Part shown: one piece after another, positions 22,832 to 34,572 of the stretch
Layout: every line of letters starts with the position of its first letter
Numbering within the stretch: position 1 is the stretch's first letter
Assembly (NCBI GenBank): GCA_001599595.1
Contig: BCHH01000021.1
Span: 360,911 to 424,910, forward strand
Direction: 5' to 3'
Origin: Beverwykella pulmonaria
Taxonomy: Eukaryota; Ascomycota; Dothideomycetes; Pleosporales; Melanommataceae
Length of the DNA stretch: 64,000 bases
Notes under the pieces: generated by a model
Databases searched by the model: none
The model's input: the letters and a program-made list of their open reading frames with translations, nothing else
Told to the model about the DNA's origin: nothing
Position numbers and translations under genes: made by a program

Positions 22832-23483
22832 TGTTCAGCGCCATCGTCTCACCCACACTGGGTGTGGGACGATATTCTCTAAGACGAAGCATGATCTGGC
22901 ATAGACATGGTAGATCTGACGGTGCATTTGGTCTTCTGGTCGGCGTTCGACAGTTTGCATTTTGGGCGCACATCTTGGGAATACCTCCTTCAAGGCCATG
23001 ATTAAGGCTGGACAGCCACAGATAGAGGAAAATCACCATAGACCTGAGTGCAATGTCGGTACTTTTTATATTATGATAATGGTTGTCGAGTATGATGTAA
23101 AAAAAACAGCCGCACCATCGTATTGGTACACAACCTGACTTGGAAAGGCGATCTCTCCGGGATCCCAAAACGCGAACCCGCCTTTTCATGCTTGTTGCAC
23201 CCGTCCGCAACGCCACGCAATGCATCGGAAATTAGGAAGCAGATAAACCGCCGCGCAAATATGCCACAAACCATCCTCCCAATCAAACGCGAATGAAGCA
23301 AGTAAACAGATATACAGTTGAACCGTATGAACACAAGCAAGCGCTTTCGAGTTGGCTCTATACTTTGCCCAAGAGGCTGGAGTCTACAGGGGTTGGCTGA
23401 AAGCTGCCGGAGGGCTGCTTTAAATATATATCTCCTGGCTGGTATTGGCCTTGCCAAAGGAAACTGGATTATTCTAGTTGTGC
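22832..23483. other. Convergent 3' intergenic region
   Basis: About 650 bases between the 3' ends of the LOG-family gene and the Seb1-like gene. No gene is seen. A short poly-A run at about 23098-23106 may be part of a 3' end. Confidence 0.5.
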
Positions 23484-25739
23484 TTAGAGCTGAAAGCCGA
23501 ATCCAGGAATAGCAGGCGGAACCCCGAGGGCCTGCTCGGGTCGCGGTGACAGATGTCGGGGCTCTTGAGCTTGAGGACGGCCATGCTGGCGTGAGCGTGG
23601 TGCTTTTTCAAATCCGCCGCGAGCGCCATGATTCTGACCGCCACCTCCACGACGGCCGACGTCGGGTGGAACACGACGACTAATAGCTACCCTGTGTTAG
23701 CATAGTGACAGGTACTAATGGCAACCAACCAACCTTTGGAGGATACGCCTGCCCCAATCTCAATATCGGGCTCTTCAATCACCATACCTCCCTCCAGGGG
23801 TCGACCCCCCGTTCCACCAAATTCAGCGGTCAAAACCCACTTTCGATCGGCGTCGGTTAGCCGAGAGATGGGAATCACACTGACACCTGTGGTGTAGTCA
23901 CTGCAGTCTCGAGGGCCAAAACCAACCCCCCAGCGTGTCTGCAGCAGTATTAGTGTTTTGCGGATCTCACGCACAAGCATCTTCCTTACCTGCCGTGCCT
24001 TGGCTAATGTATTGGGATCCTGAATGTTATCCATGCCCTCCTTTGCAGAAATCGCATCTCGACGGTTTACCATCTTGACAAATGCATGCCGCTTCTCCTG
24101 GTTGACAATGCAAGTCTGAACTTTACCAAACCGGCTGAAGATATTCCGTATCTCACCTTCTGTTCCGCCGGCACCACCTACGAATAGGGTGCGACTGAGG
24201 ACTTTGATATGATCACGTGGCATAGATTTATCCCACTCAAGAAACTTGGGCTGACTACTACGATTGGCATTTCCAGATGGACTGGGCTGCCGTCGCTGCG
24301 CAGGCGGTGTACGTTGGCGATACTCATTGCGGTCATTACGATTTCCACGTTGTTTACCGCGGCCACGTCCGCGCTCGCCACGCTCATGACGATTGGGCAT
24401 ATTTGCCTCGGCTCCTGCATTTGGATCGTAGACACCGTAAGTGGGACTATCGCGACGATTTGGAGGTGATCTACGGTTAGGAGAGCGGCGACGGTGGTTG
24501 GAGTCAGGCGATCGGCTACGTTCCCGGTACCTACTACCGTTTTGTTCATATCGGTCTGACTGAGAGCCACTCTGCTCATATCGGTCTGGCTGAGCGCCGT
24601 TTAGATCAAATCGGGCCGGCTGAACACCGTTTTGTTCATATCCAGTCGGCTGAAGGCCGTTCTGGGCAACGGGCTGCAGGTTCGCAGGAACCGGCTGCTG
24701 CGGAGGCGGAGCGATGGCAGCACCGCCAGACTGGGCGGCGGCCAGCAGCGCGAGTACTTGATACACTTGATCCGGTGGGATTGTTCCATTGGCAATTAGG
24801 GGAAGAATCTGATTCATAAGGTCATTGCCTCCCGCTGGTGGAAAGGGAGGTAGGCCTGGCTGTCCATTTGTCGCAACCAGGGCTGGGGGCACAAGGCCTG
24901 GAGGCGGCAATGGCGCCGAATTATGAGAGAATGGAACTGTAGGTGATGCTGCTGGCATATTATTATTAGCGTGAGCATTCTGTTGTCCATAGGTTGCAAG
25001 TGCGGCGAGAAGGGATCCTGTGTCCTGTGAGGCAGCAACTGGGGCTGCTCGCTGTGCGTTAGCATGTCCTCCGATGCCATTGGAGGCAGCGGGACCCTTT
25101 GGCGGGCTGCCAGGCGGTGTATACGTGTCTAAATTAAAAAGCAGTTAGACAGAGGCCAGCAAGGAACGTACCCTTGAAGGCGCACAAAACGTTCAAGGAG
25201 AGAATCTTACTCGGAGGATTGTTCAATAGCTGCTTGAAGCTGCCGAGCATTTTCTGTGGAAATGTCTGTGCACGCTCCCATATGTCAAGCAGTTTCGAGA
25301 TCTTCTCTTTCTGGTTCTGCGGTGCCGACTGGATCAAGTCGGTCATCAAACTCGGCAACACGTCGGTTACTTTCTGCACTCCCGAGGCAAACGTTCCTGG
25401 CGCAGCATTCTTGGAGACTGCTTGTCCGGCCAGCCTAGCCCTCTCCTTCCACTGCCTGGTTATCGAGTCTACAACGTATAGCACTCCTAATTTGTGGGTT
25501 GCGGGGCTGCTCTTGAACTGTTGATGGATTTTCTGGACGATGGCCGAATCGGACTACAAGTGAATGAAAGCTTAGTATAGACTCAATGCCAAATGACTGC
25601 AAAGGCCGCACAGCCAGCATACCTGGACATTGTCGACGCACTTGGCCGTGATGGCATTGATCTTAGATGGTGTGACTCCGGGTGGCTTCAGGGTCTGCAG
25701 CGACTGCAGAAGCGCCTCGATCTCCTCCATGGCTGCCAT
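23484..25739 (-). CDS. seb1: Seb1/Nrd1-like RNA-binding protein with CTD-interaction domain
   Basis: Five exons on the minus strand: 25623-25739, 25172-25553, 23990-25128, 23734-23938 and 23484-23686, 681 residues. The N-terminal CID/RPR domain (about 1-150, with LGVLYVVDSITRQW) binds the phosphorylated tail of RNA polymerase II. A Pro/Gln/Asn-rich middle carries four 30 bp repeats and then an Arg/Ser/Asp-rich segment. The RRM (about 450-520) begins SRTLFVGGAGGTEGEIRNIF and is followed by the family-specific RWGVGFGPRDCSDYTTG and GGTGGRPLEGG block, ending in VSSKAISRR and an RGGG-rich tail. Yeast Nrd1 and fission yeast Seb1 guide transcription termination and polyadenylation-site choice. One border is ambiguous: a GTAAG donor at 25210 instead of 25171 would drop 13 codons and keep the frame. 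Confidence 0.9.
24537..24662 (-). repeat. Intragenic 30 bp tandem repeat (four units) in the Seb1-like gene
   Basis: Four imperfect 30 bp units, plus a partial one, encode ten-residue repeats of the form NGxQPxRYEQ (for example NGAQPDRYEQ and SGSQSDRYEQ). Units differ mainly at the third and fifth codons. They lie in the disordered linker between the CID and the RRM, where copy-number change would not break the frame. Confidence 0.85.
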
Positions 25740-26730
25740 GTCAAGGTTAGATGCACCAGATCAGACTCGACGACAAAGCAAAAAACTCTCGCGGCTGGGT
25801 GCAGGGAAGGCGCAGTGCGCAGGAGGGAGGGAGTCGAGATGGCAAACACGACGCAGAGGCTCGATCTATCACGCCAAGCGCGGGAGGGGAGTGGTCTAGG
25901 TGGTACGTAGAGTACGAAAGGGCGCGCGCAAGTTGGCCAAGTTGAGTGGAGAAGGACAGAAGCGGCGGGTCGCGTTGTTGCCGTGCTTTGCGTTACGCAA
26001 GCTGGTGTTTAGGAACTTACAGGCGCGACCAAGCGAAGACGCACACGGTCGGTTGGCTTCACGCGCGGCGACAGTGGCAAAGAGCTAAGGAGTGAAAGAG
26101 GACTGTGAGAGAGATGGAGAGACGCAGGGGATGATGGTCTAATGCTAGAAGTCCCGTGAAGATGCGGAAAGCGCTGGCACGACGGGAGTATCGTGGTGTT
26201 GCAAATGTTGGCGAGAAACCCTCGGCGCGCATGCTAAGAGGAAAGGCGCCGTTACCTAAGCAGCTCGAGCATCACGTGCACTGCGAATTTCGAGGCCAAT
26301 GAAACACGAATATGCACACCACCCTTGCATCGCAATAAGCGGGCCTGCGGATCGAGAGGGAATATTCAGACAGCACTGCGCGGAAACGGCGGCTGAGATC
26401 TCGTGCATGAAGACGCCACGCTCAGCGCTCAGCGCTCTCAGCGCAACAATGCCGTGCTGCTGGATGCCGTCGGCTCAAGAGGAGAGCCAGCGTCCCCGAA
26501 GCTTCCGTCTCCGTAGGCCTGTCAGCGGCTAGCGAAGACGATTCCAATTAAGATGTGTGAATGACGCCGGCCGAATGTGGCCTATGCTTCGGGGATTGAT
26601 GAGCTCCCAGCGAGCGTTGCCAGACCTGCTTTTTTCTGGCCTCGCCAAACAAATCTTTACTACCTCCCACACCCGCCCTGCCTCTCTCGCCTATCCACCT
26701 CCTTCTCGTCTCTTCCCCTCCGATCACAAA
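25740..26730. promoter_or_regulatory. Divergent promoter region of the Seb1-like and citrate synthase genes
   Basis: A 991-base region between two start codons. CCAAT pentamers lie at 26296-26300 and 26544-26548, 431 and 183 bases before the citrate synthase ATG. CCAAT is the core site of the Hap/CBC complex, which controls respiratory genes in yeast and other fungi, but five bases occur often by chance. A short direct repeat of GCTCAGC/GCGCTCAGC units lies at about 26419-26442. The last 70 bases before the citrate synthase ATG are pyrimidine-rich. Confidence 0.35.
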
Positions 26731-28478
26731 ATGGCTTCCGCACTGCGTTTGACCTCGAGCGCATTCCGCTCCTCACTGCACACCTCTGTGTCGCCTTTGC
26801 GATCTGCTGCCGCCTTCAATGGCTTCCGCAGCTACTCTACCGGGAAGACCCAGGTTAGAAAAATCATATCCCTCCGTCCGGGAACTACCTCTAACCGTGT
26901 CAATTGCAGTCGCTGAAGGAGACCTTCGCCGCAAAGCTCCCCGGAGAGATCGAGAAGATCAAGAAGCTCCGCAAGTAAGCGCACCCACTTTCGCGACCTC
27001 TCCGCGTGACATGACTGACACAGCAATTGCAGAGATCACGGCAGCAAGGTGATTGGCGAGGTCACTCTTGACCAAGTCTATGGCGGTGCCCGTGGCATCA
27101 AGTCGCTCGTCTGGGAGGTAGGCGACCGTCGCTGCTCAGCTATGCATTACCATGATAAGCTTACAATGGCTAGGGATCCGTCCTCGACTCAGAAGAGGGT
27201 ATCCGATTCCGTGGAAAGACCGTACGTGGAGCATGGCAGCATGAAACTGGCCGTTGAAACTTACCTTTCGTAGATCCCCGAATGCCAGGAGGTTCTCCCC
27301 AAGGCCCCCGGTGGCCAGGAGCCCCTCCCAGAAGGCATGTTGCGATATGGCGCTGCTGAGAATTCGGCTAACAGTCGCAGGTCTCTTCTGGCTTCTTCTG
27401 ACTGGCGAGGTGCCCTCTGAGCAGCAGGTTCGCGATCTTTCTGCGGAATGGGCTGCTCGTTCCAATGTTCCCAAGTTCGTGGAGGACTTGATCGACCGCT
27501 GCCCCAACGACCTCCACCCCATGGCCCAGTTCTCCATCGCCGTCACTGCTCTCGAGCACGAGTCCAACTTCGCCAAGGCATATGCAAAGGGCCTTCACAA
27601 GTCCAAGTACTGGGAGCACACGTTTGAGGACTCGATGGACCTGATTGCCAAACTTCCTACCATCGCGGCGAAGATCTACCGCAATCTCTACAAGGACGGC
27701 AAGGTGGCTCCTGTGCAGAAAGACAAGGATTATGGCTTCAACCTCGCCAACCAGCTCGGATTCTCCGAGAACAAGGACTTCGTTGAGCTGATGCGCCTGT
27801 ACCTCACCATCCACACCGACCACGAGGGAGGAAACGTCAGCGCCCACACCACCCACTTGGTTGGCAGTGCTCTCAGCTCCCCTTACCTCTCCCTGGCTGC
27901 TGGTCTCAACGGTCTCGCTGGGCCTCTCCATGGATTGTACGTTCCCATGATAGCTCCGCATCGTGAATTTCTTGCTGACCTTGACTAGGGCGAACCAGGA
28001 AGTGCTCGTCTGGCTGCAGAAGATGAAAAAGGCCATTGGAAATGACCTCAGCGACGAAGCCATCAAAGACTACCTCTGGTCCACGCTCAAGGCCGGCCAG
28101 GTTGTCCCCGGCTATGGCCACGCCGTTCTCCGCAAGACGGACCCCCGCTACGTGTCCCAGCGCGAATTCGCCCAGAAGCATCTTCCCGACGACCCCATGT
28201 TCAAGCTCGTCAGCCAGGTGTACAAGATCGCCCCCGGCGTTCTCACGGAGCACGGAAAGACCAAGAACCCCTTCCCCAACGTCGATGCTCACTCCGGTGT
28301 CCTCCTCCAATACTACGGCCTTACCGAGCAGAATTACTACACTGTGCTCTTCGGTGTCTCCCGCGCGCTCGGTGTGCTCCCCCAGCTGATCATTGACCGT
28401 GCGGTTGGCGCGCCGATCGAGAGGCCCAAGTCCTTCAGCACGGAGGCATATGCGAAGTTGGTCGGCGCTACCCTATAA
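26731..28478 (+). CDS. CIT1: Mitochondrial citrate synthase
   Basis: Seven exons (26731-26853, 26910-26974, 27033-27117, 27174-27221, 27274-27334, 27381-27936, 27989-28478) encode 475 residues. The enzyme condenses acetyl-CoA and oxaloacetate to citrate in the mitochondrial matrix, the entry step of the TCA cycle. The N-terminus ([15 protein letters not shown]...RSYSTG) is a basic, serine-rich presequence. Active-site blocks are intact: the two catalytic histidine segments HGLANQEVL and [13 protein letters not shown], and the catalytic aspartate in FPNVDAHSG. Residues such as [12 protein letters not shown] and [10 protein letters not shown] are typical of eukaryotic type I enzymes, and the length is usual. 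Six introns are 46-58 nt. The fifth (27335-27380) has a GC donor. The next gene downstream is a Yhm2-type citrate carrier on the same strand. Confidence 0.97.
27335..27380 (+). other. GC-AG intron in citrate synthase
   Basis: The 46-base intron begins GCATGT and ends CGCAG. Only this border keeps the conserved frame (PLPEG then LFWLLLTG). No GT in the neighbourhood gives an in-frame join, and reading straight through would meet a stop or lose the conserved block. Confidence 0.8.
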
Positions 28479-29692
28479 GAATGGAAGCAAGCGACGGTTG
28501 GAGTAGAACAAATTGGACGGTGGGGGGAACAGCCCAAGACTGAAAAGATTTTTTCTGTGTACCAACTAGAATAGGGAATGTAGGAATTAGGGGGTCGCTG
28601 CGATTGAGCATGCACCCAGTTTTCAATGTATTTGAACGACCTCGCCACTCACGGTGGCTATAGTACTAGCTTTGGGTTAACACCCTGCTATCAAATTTAT
28701 GTCCTCAAGATTTCACACGAGTTGCTGTGGGCATAGGATGCAATTTGCAGTGAATTATGAATGATTGTTCCACCGTGGTAGAAAAATGTTATTTATGCAG
28801 TTGCGGCGTTTGCGGCGTTTGCGCCACACCAGTGTCCGCTTGGGAGCAAACCCTCTGTTCGCGGCGCTCTGTGTTATCCTCGATACATGTCGATCACATG
28901 CCCTCGAGGTAGTAGAGAGAGATAGACATAGTTCCCATAGGTCCCGAGAAAAATGCAGGCCGTCCTCCACGGCTCAACACGCAACGGTGCATCGGCAACC
29001 GATGCATGTTCGGGAATGGCTTACCACCTACGTGCACATCTGCACATCTGCGGCTGGCAATGAACTCCAAGAAAATCACTCGGGTAAATTCGGGCCTCCG
29101 GTGGCGGTGAAGAGTCAAGACAGGGTGGCTCCCGGGTCAGATTTGCTGGCTGACGGGCGCTGAGGTGCGATGTGTGGTGGGCGTCTTGTCTTGTTGATTG
29201 TTGACAGCACGTGCGCTGCTCTTGGGGAGCCGCGGCGCCCGTCTCAACAGTAGCCGACTCAGGGCTTGCAATGCCATAGCACAGAGCCAGCGCTTTACTC
29301 TCGCCTGCTGAATCGTTGAGAGTGCAGGCAGCACCGCGCGTTGGGCGGCCAGGGTCTGCGGGCGAGGGTGCTTGTTTGCTTCTTTTTGGACAGCGATAGA
29401 GCAGAGGTCTTTGTTTCCCGACGTCGCCCGCCAGATGTGCTGTGGCTCGTCGTGCGTAGCGGGCCAGGGTCAGAGCAATTCACCATTCCCCGACTAGCGC
29501 GTCCAACCAACTTTCTCACAAAGCCGCAGTCGGCTCTCCCAAAGCTACGACCACCTCCGACCAAACTTTTGCTCACACCGACGTTCCTCCTGCCACGCAC
29601 TCCTCACTCACACTTCACACTTCCCTCCCCTTTGCGACGAAGCACCCTCTTCCCTTGGTCAGGGCCCTTATCCAGACAACTACTCCCAGATT
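28479..29692. other. Intergenic region between citrate synthase and the citrate carrier
   Basis: About 1.2 kb containing the 3' end of citrate synthase and the promoter of the Yhm2-type gene. No coding region is supported. The 150 bases before the carrier ATG are rich in C and T. Confidence 0.5.
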
Positions 29693-31057
29693 ATGTCCGC
29701 GCCCGCTGCCGTCGCAGGCATTCCTGCGCCTCCCCCACTGGAGAAGAAGCCGGTCAAGTTCAGCAACCTGCTGCGTGAGTCTTATCGCCAGCTCCCCTGA
29801 AAACTACGAGACCGAGAGCTGACCGACGTGTTTCCCCCGCAGTCGGCGCTGGACTGAACATGTTCGAGTACGTAGAGCCCCAGATGAAACCGCGCTTAGC
29901 ATGTGAGAATCACCGCTGACCTATGTTGCTTGCAGGGTGACTACTCTGGGACAGGTAAATCGACCCTTTTCCACCAGAGTGCACGCGGGAGCGCACAATG
30001 CTGATACGAGTGACAATAGCCATTGGAGGTCGTGAAGACGACCATGGCTGCCAACAGGGCTGACGGCTTTGCCGGGGCCATTGCAAGGATCTGGGCGCGC
30101 GGTGGAGTTCTTGGATGTGAGTTCTCCCGATAGCACGAATGAGCTCCTTATCGGCCCTGGCCTAGCACGCCAGGCGCCCAAGTGTTGGAGATTGGATTGC
30201 ACCGCTGCGCGAGCTCAGGACAGAGTCTTTGCGGTTTTCTCGGATTCTTGCTAACATGATGAACTACAGTCTACCAAGGTCTCATCCCCTGGGCCTGGAT
30301 CGAAGCCTCCACCAAGGGCGCCGTGCTCCTCTTCGTCGCCTCCGAAGCCGAATACTACGCCAAAGCCGCGGGCGCGCCCGACTTCGTGGCCGGCATCAGC
30401 GGCGGCATGACGGGCGGTCTCGCGCAAGCCTACGCCACCATGGGCTTCTGCACATGCATGAAGACGGTCGAAATCACAAAACACAAGGTCGCCGCCTCGG
30501 GCCAGAAGCCGCCGGGCACCATGGCGACCTTCATGGACATCTGGCGCCGGGAGGGCATCCGGGGCATCAACCGCGGCGTCAACGCCGTCGCGGTGCGCCA
30601 GGTGACCAACTGGGGTTCTCGCTTTGGTCTCTCTCGCGTCGCCGAGACGGGCATCCGGAAGGTTACGGGCAAGGAGGGTGGTGAGAAGCTCGGTGTCAGC
30701 GAGAAAATCCTCGCGTCGGCGCTGGGTGGTGGTCTTAGTGCTTGGAATCAGCCGATTGAGGTCATCCGTGTCGAGATGCAGAGCAAGACCGTGGACCCCA
30801 ATCGCCCCAAGAACTTGACCGTCGGGAAGACGTTCAAGTACATCTATTCGCAGAACGGTATGAAGGGCTTGTACCGTGGTGTTGCGCCTCGGATTGGGCT
30901 CGGCGTTTGGCAGACGGTGTGCATGGTTGCTCTGGGTGATATGTATGTTCCGTTCCCTCCTCTTTTCGAGCCGATGTAAGGAGGATTGCTAACGTTGAAT
31001 AGCGCCAAAGAAGCTGTCGAGAAGCTTACGGGCGACAAAGTGACGGCCAAGCATTAA
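29693..31057 (+). CDS. YHM2: Yhm2-type mitochondrial citrate/oxoglutarate carrier
   Basis: Six exons (29693-29774, 29843-29867, 29936-29954, 30020-30116, 30270-30942, 31003-31057) encode 316 residues, including two tiny exons of 25 and 19 bases. The protein is a three-repeat mitochondrial carrier. Repeat 1 starts with NMFEVTTLGQ then PLEVVKTTM (PxExxK form), repeat 2 has the unusual CTCMKTVEITKH instead of the canonical signature, and repeat 3 has PIEVIRVEMQ. This pattern and the near-identical N-terminal block are those of yeast Yhm2, which exchanges mitochondrial citrate for cytosolic 2-oxoglutarate and was first described as a mitochondrial DNA maintenance protein. It should lie in the inner membrane and export the product of the citrate synthase encoded 1.2 kb upstream. 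The 153-base fourth intron is long for this window. Confidence 0.93.
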
Positions 31058-31911
31058 ACGGCGTTATGGTTGTTCAATCTCGGATGGTCACATCTATGTT
31101 CCCTTCAAAGGGGGCCTCTATCATTTTTTTCTCGGTTGGGTTTTGAATGCATGAAATGCATTACTACGGCTAGAACACGCATACACTGCTCCGTGTTTAT
31201 GCGAACGGTCGCTGTTGCTGTTTCCTTGGCGACTTCTGCGACTTTTAGAAAATATGGCTTGTGGATCGGATTGGATCGGATTCTTTTGGTTTAGTATCGA
31301 TAGACAAATGCTCAAGACATGGTATAATACGCTCTTTGGTGGGCAACAAAGATCGAGCAATTGACCGTTATCGAGTGTGATGAGAATCAGAAAAAGTGTG
31401 GACAGGTTGCAGGGTATATGGATGATATATAACAAGAATATCAGCACCATGCGTGCTGCACTCTAACATATACAACGTCACAGCGTCACGTATCGTTAAT
31501 CATCTACTCCTCCTCTCAGACCTGCTTGGGAGGTAGAACTTGCGTGTTCTGCGAGAATGTCGCATGAGAGGTCGCAGACAAAATGAAAAGGAATAAACGA
31601 AAGATGGAAGTATTCATACAGCGTTAAGAAATAATGCTATGTGTTGCATAGACCTCGTCTCTACAGTCATACCTAACTTCATACATGGACATACTCTTCG
31701 TTGGAACGCTGATGCCAAAATCATGAGCAGAGGCGGCGTGGTATCTTCAAGCCTGAAGCGCTTCATCGTCAGGAGGGGTACTCGAAGCCATGTCCGCGTC
31801 CTCCTGCTATTTACTCCATGACACAATTTTAGGACGAGCTCAAGAGCATCGAGGAAGCTCGACGCTATACTACTATGTCTGCCAGAGGGGGTTAAGTCAC
31901 ATAGTAGCTGC
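31058..31911. other. Convergent 3' intergenic region
   Basis: About 850 bases between the carrier gene and the Crt10-like gene, which point towards each other. It holds both 3' ends. AATAAA occurs near 31591 on the plus strand. No gene is seen. Confidence 0.5.
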
Positions 31912-34572
31912 CTACACGACCAGGTCCGCCAATCCCGGCCCCTCCTCATCGTTTTGGTACTTCCCTAGCTCGTAGCTCAGAACCGTATGGTCGTCGTACA
32001 TCATCATAAGTCTCCACCTCCTATTGCCTATACCTCTTGCCTCTTCCCGAACTTCAGTCTCCTCAGGCCCATCCAACATCCCCTGCACCGGGCCCACCGC
32101 AACCCCCACCAACCTAATTCCCGGATATTCCCCAATATATAACTCGTTCCTTTGCCGCTCTCGCGGCAGGACGTGCTCTAGCCTAAACCCATACACATCC
32201 CCTCTCTCGTCCCCACCCCGCCTATACTGCGACAGCCCGAAGATCGCAGCGCGGCCACCTGGCGAGGCAACGATAAACACGCCCAACTCAGAAATTTGGG
32301 TACAGAAACACAGACGATCGTGTTCGAAGCCCTGTATGTCCTGCTGTGAAGGGTGGTATAAAGGGTTGCGCATGGTGACGACTGGATCGAGGCCTTGACC
32401 GGCAGTTGAGAAGGGGCGTTGGTACATGTAGATCTCGCTCTTTGTAATGATTAAGCAGGGATGTGTATCTCGGGCCTGTGAGTATTAGATCGAGTCTTCT
32501 GACCATATCGCTGTAACATAAAAAGGCTCTGAACAGATATAATAAAGCAATGCAAAGGCCAGTTGATCGTCATGCCCTCGTGCTAAAACAGCTTGACTGG
32601 CCTACCAAGAGATGGTAAATGGAGCAGAGGCAGTTGGAATCTCTCGTTAAGAGCTTACCGGGACAGAGAAGTTCTCCTTTGTGTGCGTCTCGCAGTAGTA
32701 TTCCTTCTCGTTGAGCCATTCAGGGGCACCTGCACTCATGGTTTCTCCTTCCAGCTGCTCACTTACAGCAGAATTGTCGTCAGAATTATCCACTTCAGAA
32801 TCTGTAGACGATACAGTTGCTGCTAGAGCTGCAGTCTCGGGCACGAAAAGACTTTCGTTCAGAGAATCGGTCTGGTTTGGAGGGTGCTCCAAGTGGGCCT
32901 GAACCTCGAGACACGCATTATCGTCAAGCTGTATACCACCATCATTCAATCCTTCGTCTTCGCTCTCATTTGTGACTTCCTCGTCACTATTGAATGACAT
33001 TTCTTCTCCCCGTTCTGCGCCACTGTTGCCTTCTTCATTCTCAGTCTCAGGGTCTGTTGGGGGTCCGTCTTGATACAAATCCATTCGTGTCGAATTATTC
33101 AATTGCCAAAAGAGATGGTCAATCACAGTTGGTCTAACGCCAAATGCCTCTTGGCAACGATAGCTTTGGCGAAAAGATTGCGGGTCCATGAACAAGGTCG
33201 CCCATGCCGCATGTGGCAACGAATGATAGTCCTCACACTGGCATATTGTTAAACCGTGCGTTCTTATGAAACGGCGATTGCCCGCGCAGAGTCCTACGCT
33301 GATCTCCTGCATAGGAATGGGCCTAGATTGGGTATGATGATGGAGGTCCCAGAGCAGTGACTTCCCGTCAATCGAAGTGCTGAACAACCACCTTCCTGAT
33401 GGGTCGCTGCCGCTGTTGTCGAAAGCTATAGAAGGAATGTTGCTTTGTGCCGGGCAAGTGATGATGTGATCTCGCTGTCGGGGATAGGGAAAGTCCCCTG
33501 TCTTATCATTGTCTGGTAGGTCGGCGCTAATTTAGGTCAGTGAGTAGAGGCTTTGTGTGAAACCTGATAGATCAAGTAGACGTATACAGTATTATATCGC
33601 AGAAGTAAAGGCATCCAGCATCCTCGTCCTAGAAAACCCCTACCCTGACAAAACGGAGAGACACTGCACCGGTATCCGCTCCATGCGAAAGATTTAGAAA
33701 CGGGGTATCAAACTGTAATTATGAATAGTTTATAAGGAGAGAGAACGCATACCTTCCAACTGGTGGGCTCGAAGTGCTGTAGTCCACTTCTGGAGAATCT
33801 GTCAATGCATATGCAATGACCATAACCTGACAAGTGTTTGCACTGATGGCGATCAACCGTGCTTCACGATGTATCGCCAAGCCCCATGCACTCTGTCCGA
33901 CGTTCCGATGTAGGAATACTCGAATCTGAGCCTCCTCGATGGCACCCTTCCCGCTATTCGAACGGTTGCGATTCTCAATTGCGCGATGAATGTCATGCAC
34001 GCGAAAACCAATGACATCGCCATCATCACACGCCACCAAAACTATCTCCTCTCGGCCCAAGAAGTCAACTTGAAGTCGATTAATCGAATGTGGACAGGTC
34101 TCGTCTGCGTAGCCACGAAGACCAGGAGATGTCACAGGAGGGCGCAGTACCAATGGGTCATCGGAGAGAATTTGGTCAGGGAAAGTTGGTTGATAGACAT
34201 GGATAGTATCGCTACAGGCAACGAAGTAGAGATTGTAGACTTTAGACAGTGCGGTGAGTTCGCATCGCCAGTGCTTTAACCGCGGCTTTGGATCTTGGAG
34301 GAACTATAACCAGTTAGGATGCAGTTGGATACTTCTTTATTATTGGGTCAAAGTCCGCTCTGGCAAGTATAGTGGTAATGAACCAAAAAACGATGAAGCT
34401 TTTGATCTCGCACCAATTATTATTTTTTTGATAGTTAAAAGGGTGTCTGTACCACAGGTGCTAGGGAATGACAAGCGTTTTGTTGTACGACCGGCAACAA
34501 GGAACTCGTTAAACTCACTCTTTCAGATCCCCGTTGGAGACTAGTCACGACGCAGGATATAGGGGTTGGCAT
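31912..34572 (-). CDS. CRT10: Crt10-like WD40 regulator
   Basis: Four exons on the minus strand (34519-34572, 33753-34303, 32659-33526, 31912-32475) encode 678 residues. The short first exon was picked because its ATG (34570-34572), its GTGAGT donor and the phase-0 acceptor at 34304 fit together; it is the least certain part. The body shows beta-propeller segments (LYFVACSDTIHVYQP, FLGREEIVLVACDDGDVIGF, WLFSTSIDGKSLLWDL), an acidic Ser/Glu/Asp-rich insertion (about 360-480) and the C-terminal Crt10 block with HPCLIITKSEIYMYQRP, ELGVFIVASPGGRAAIF and RRWRLMMMYDDHTVLSYEL. In yeast Crt10 affects transcription of ribonucleotide reductase genes. That role here is by homology. Its three introns are 183-226 bases, four times the local norm. 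Confidence 0.85.
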
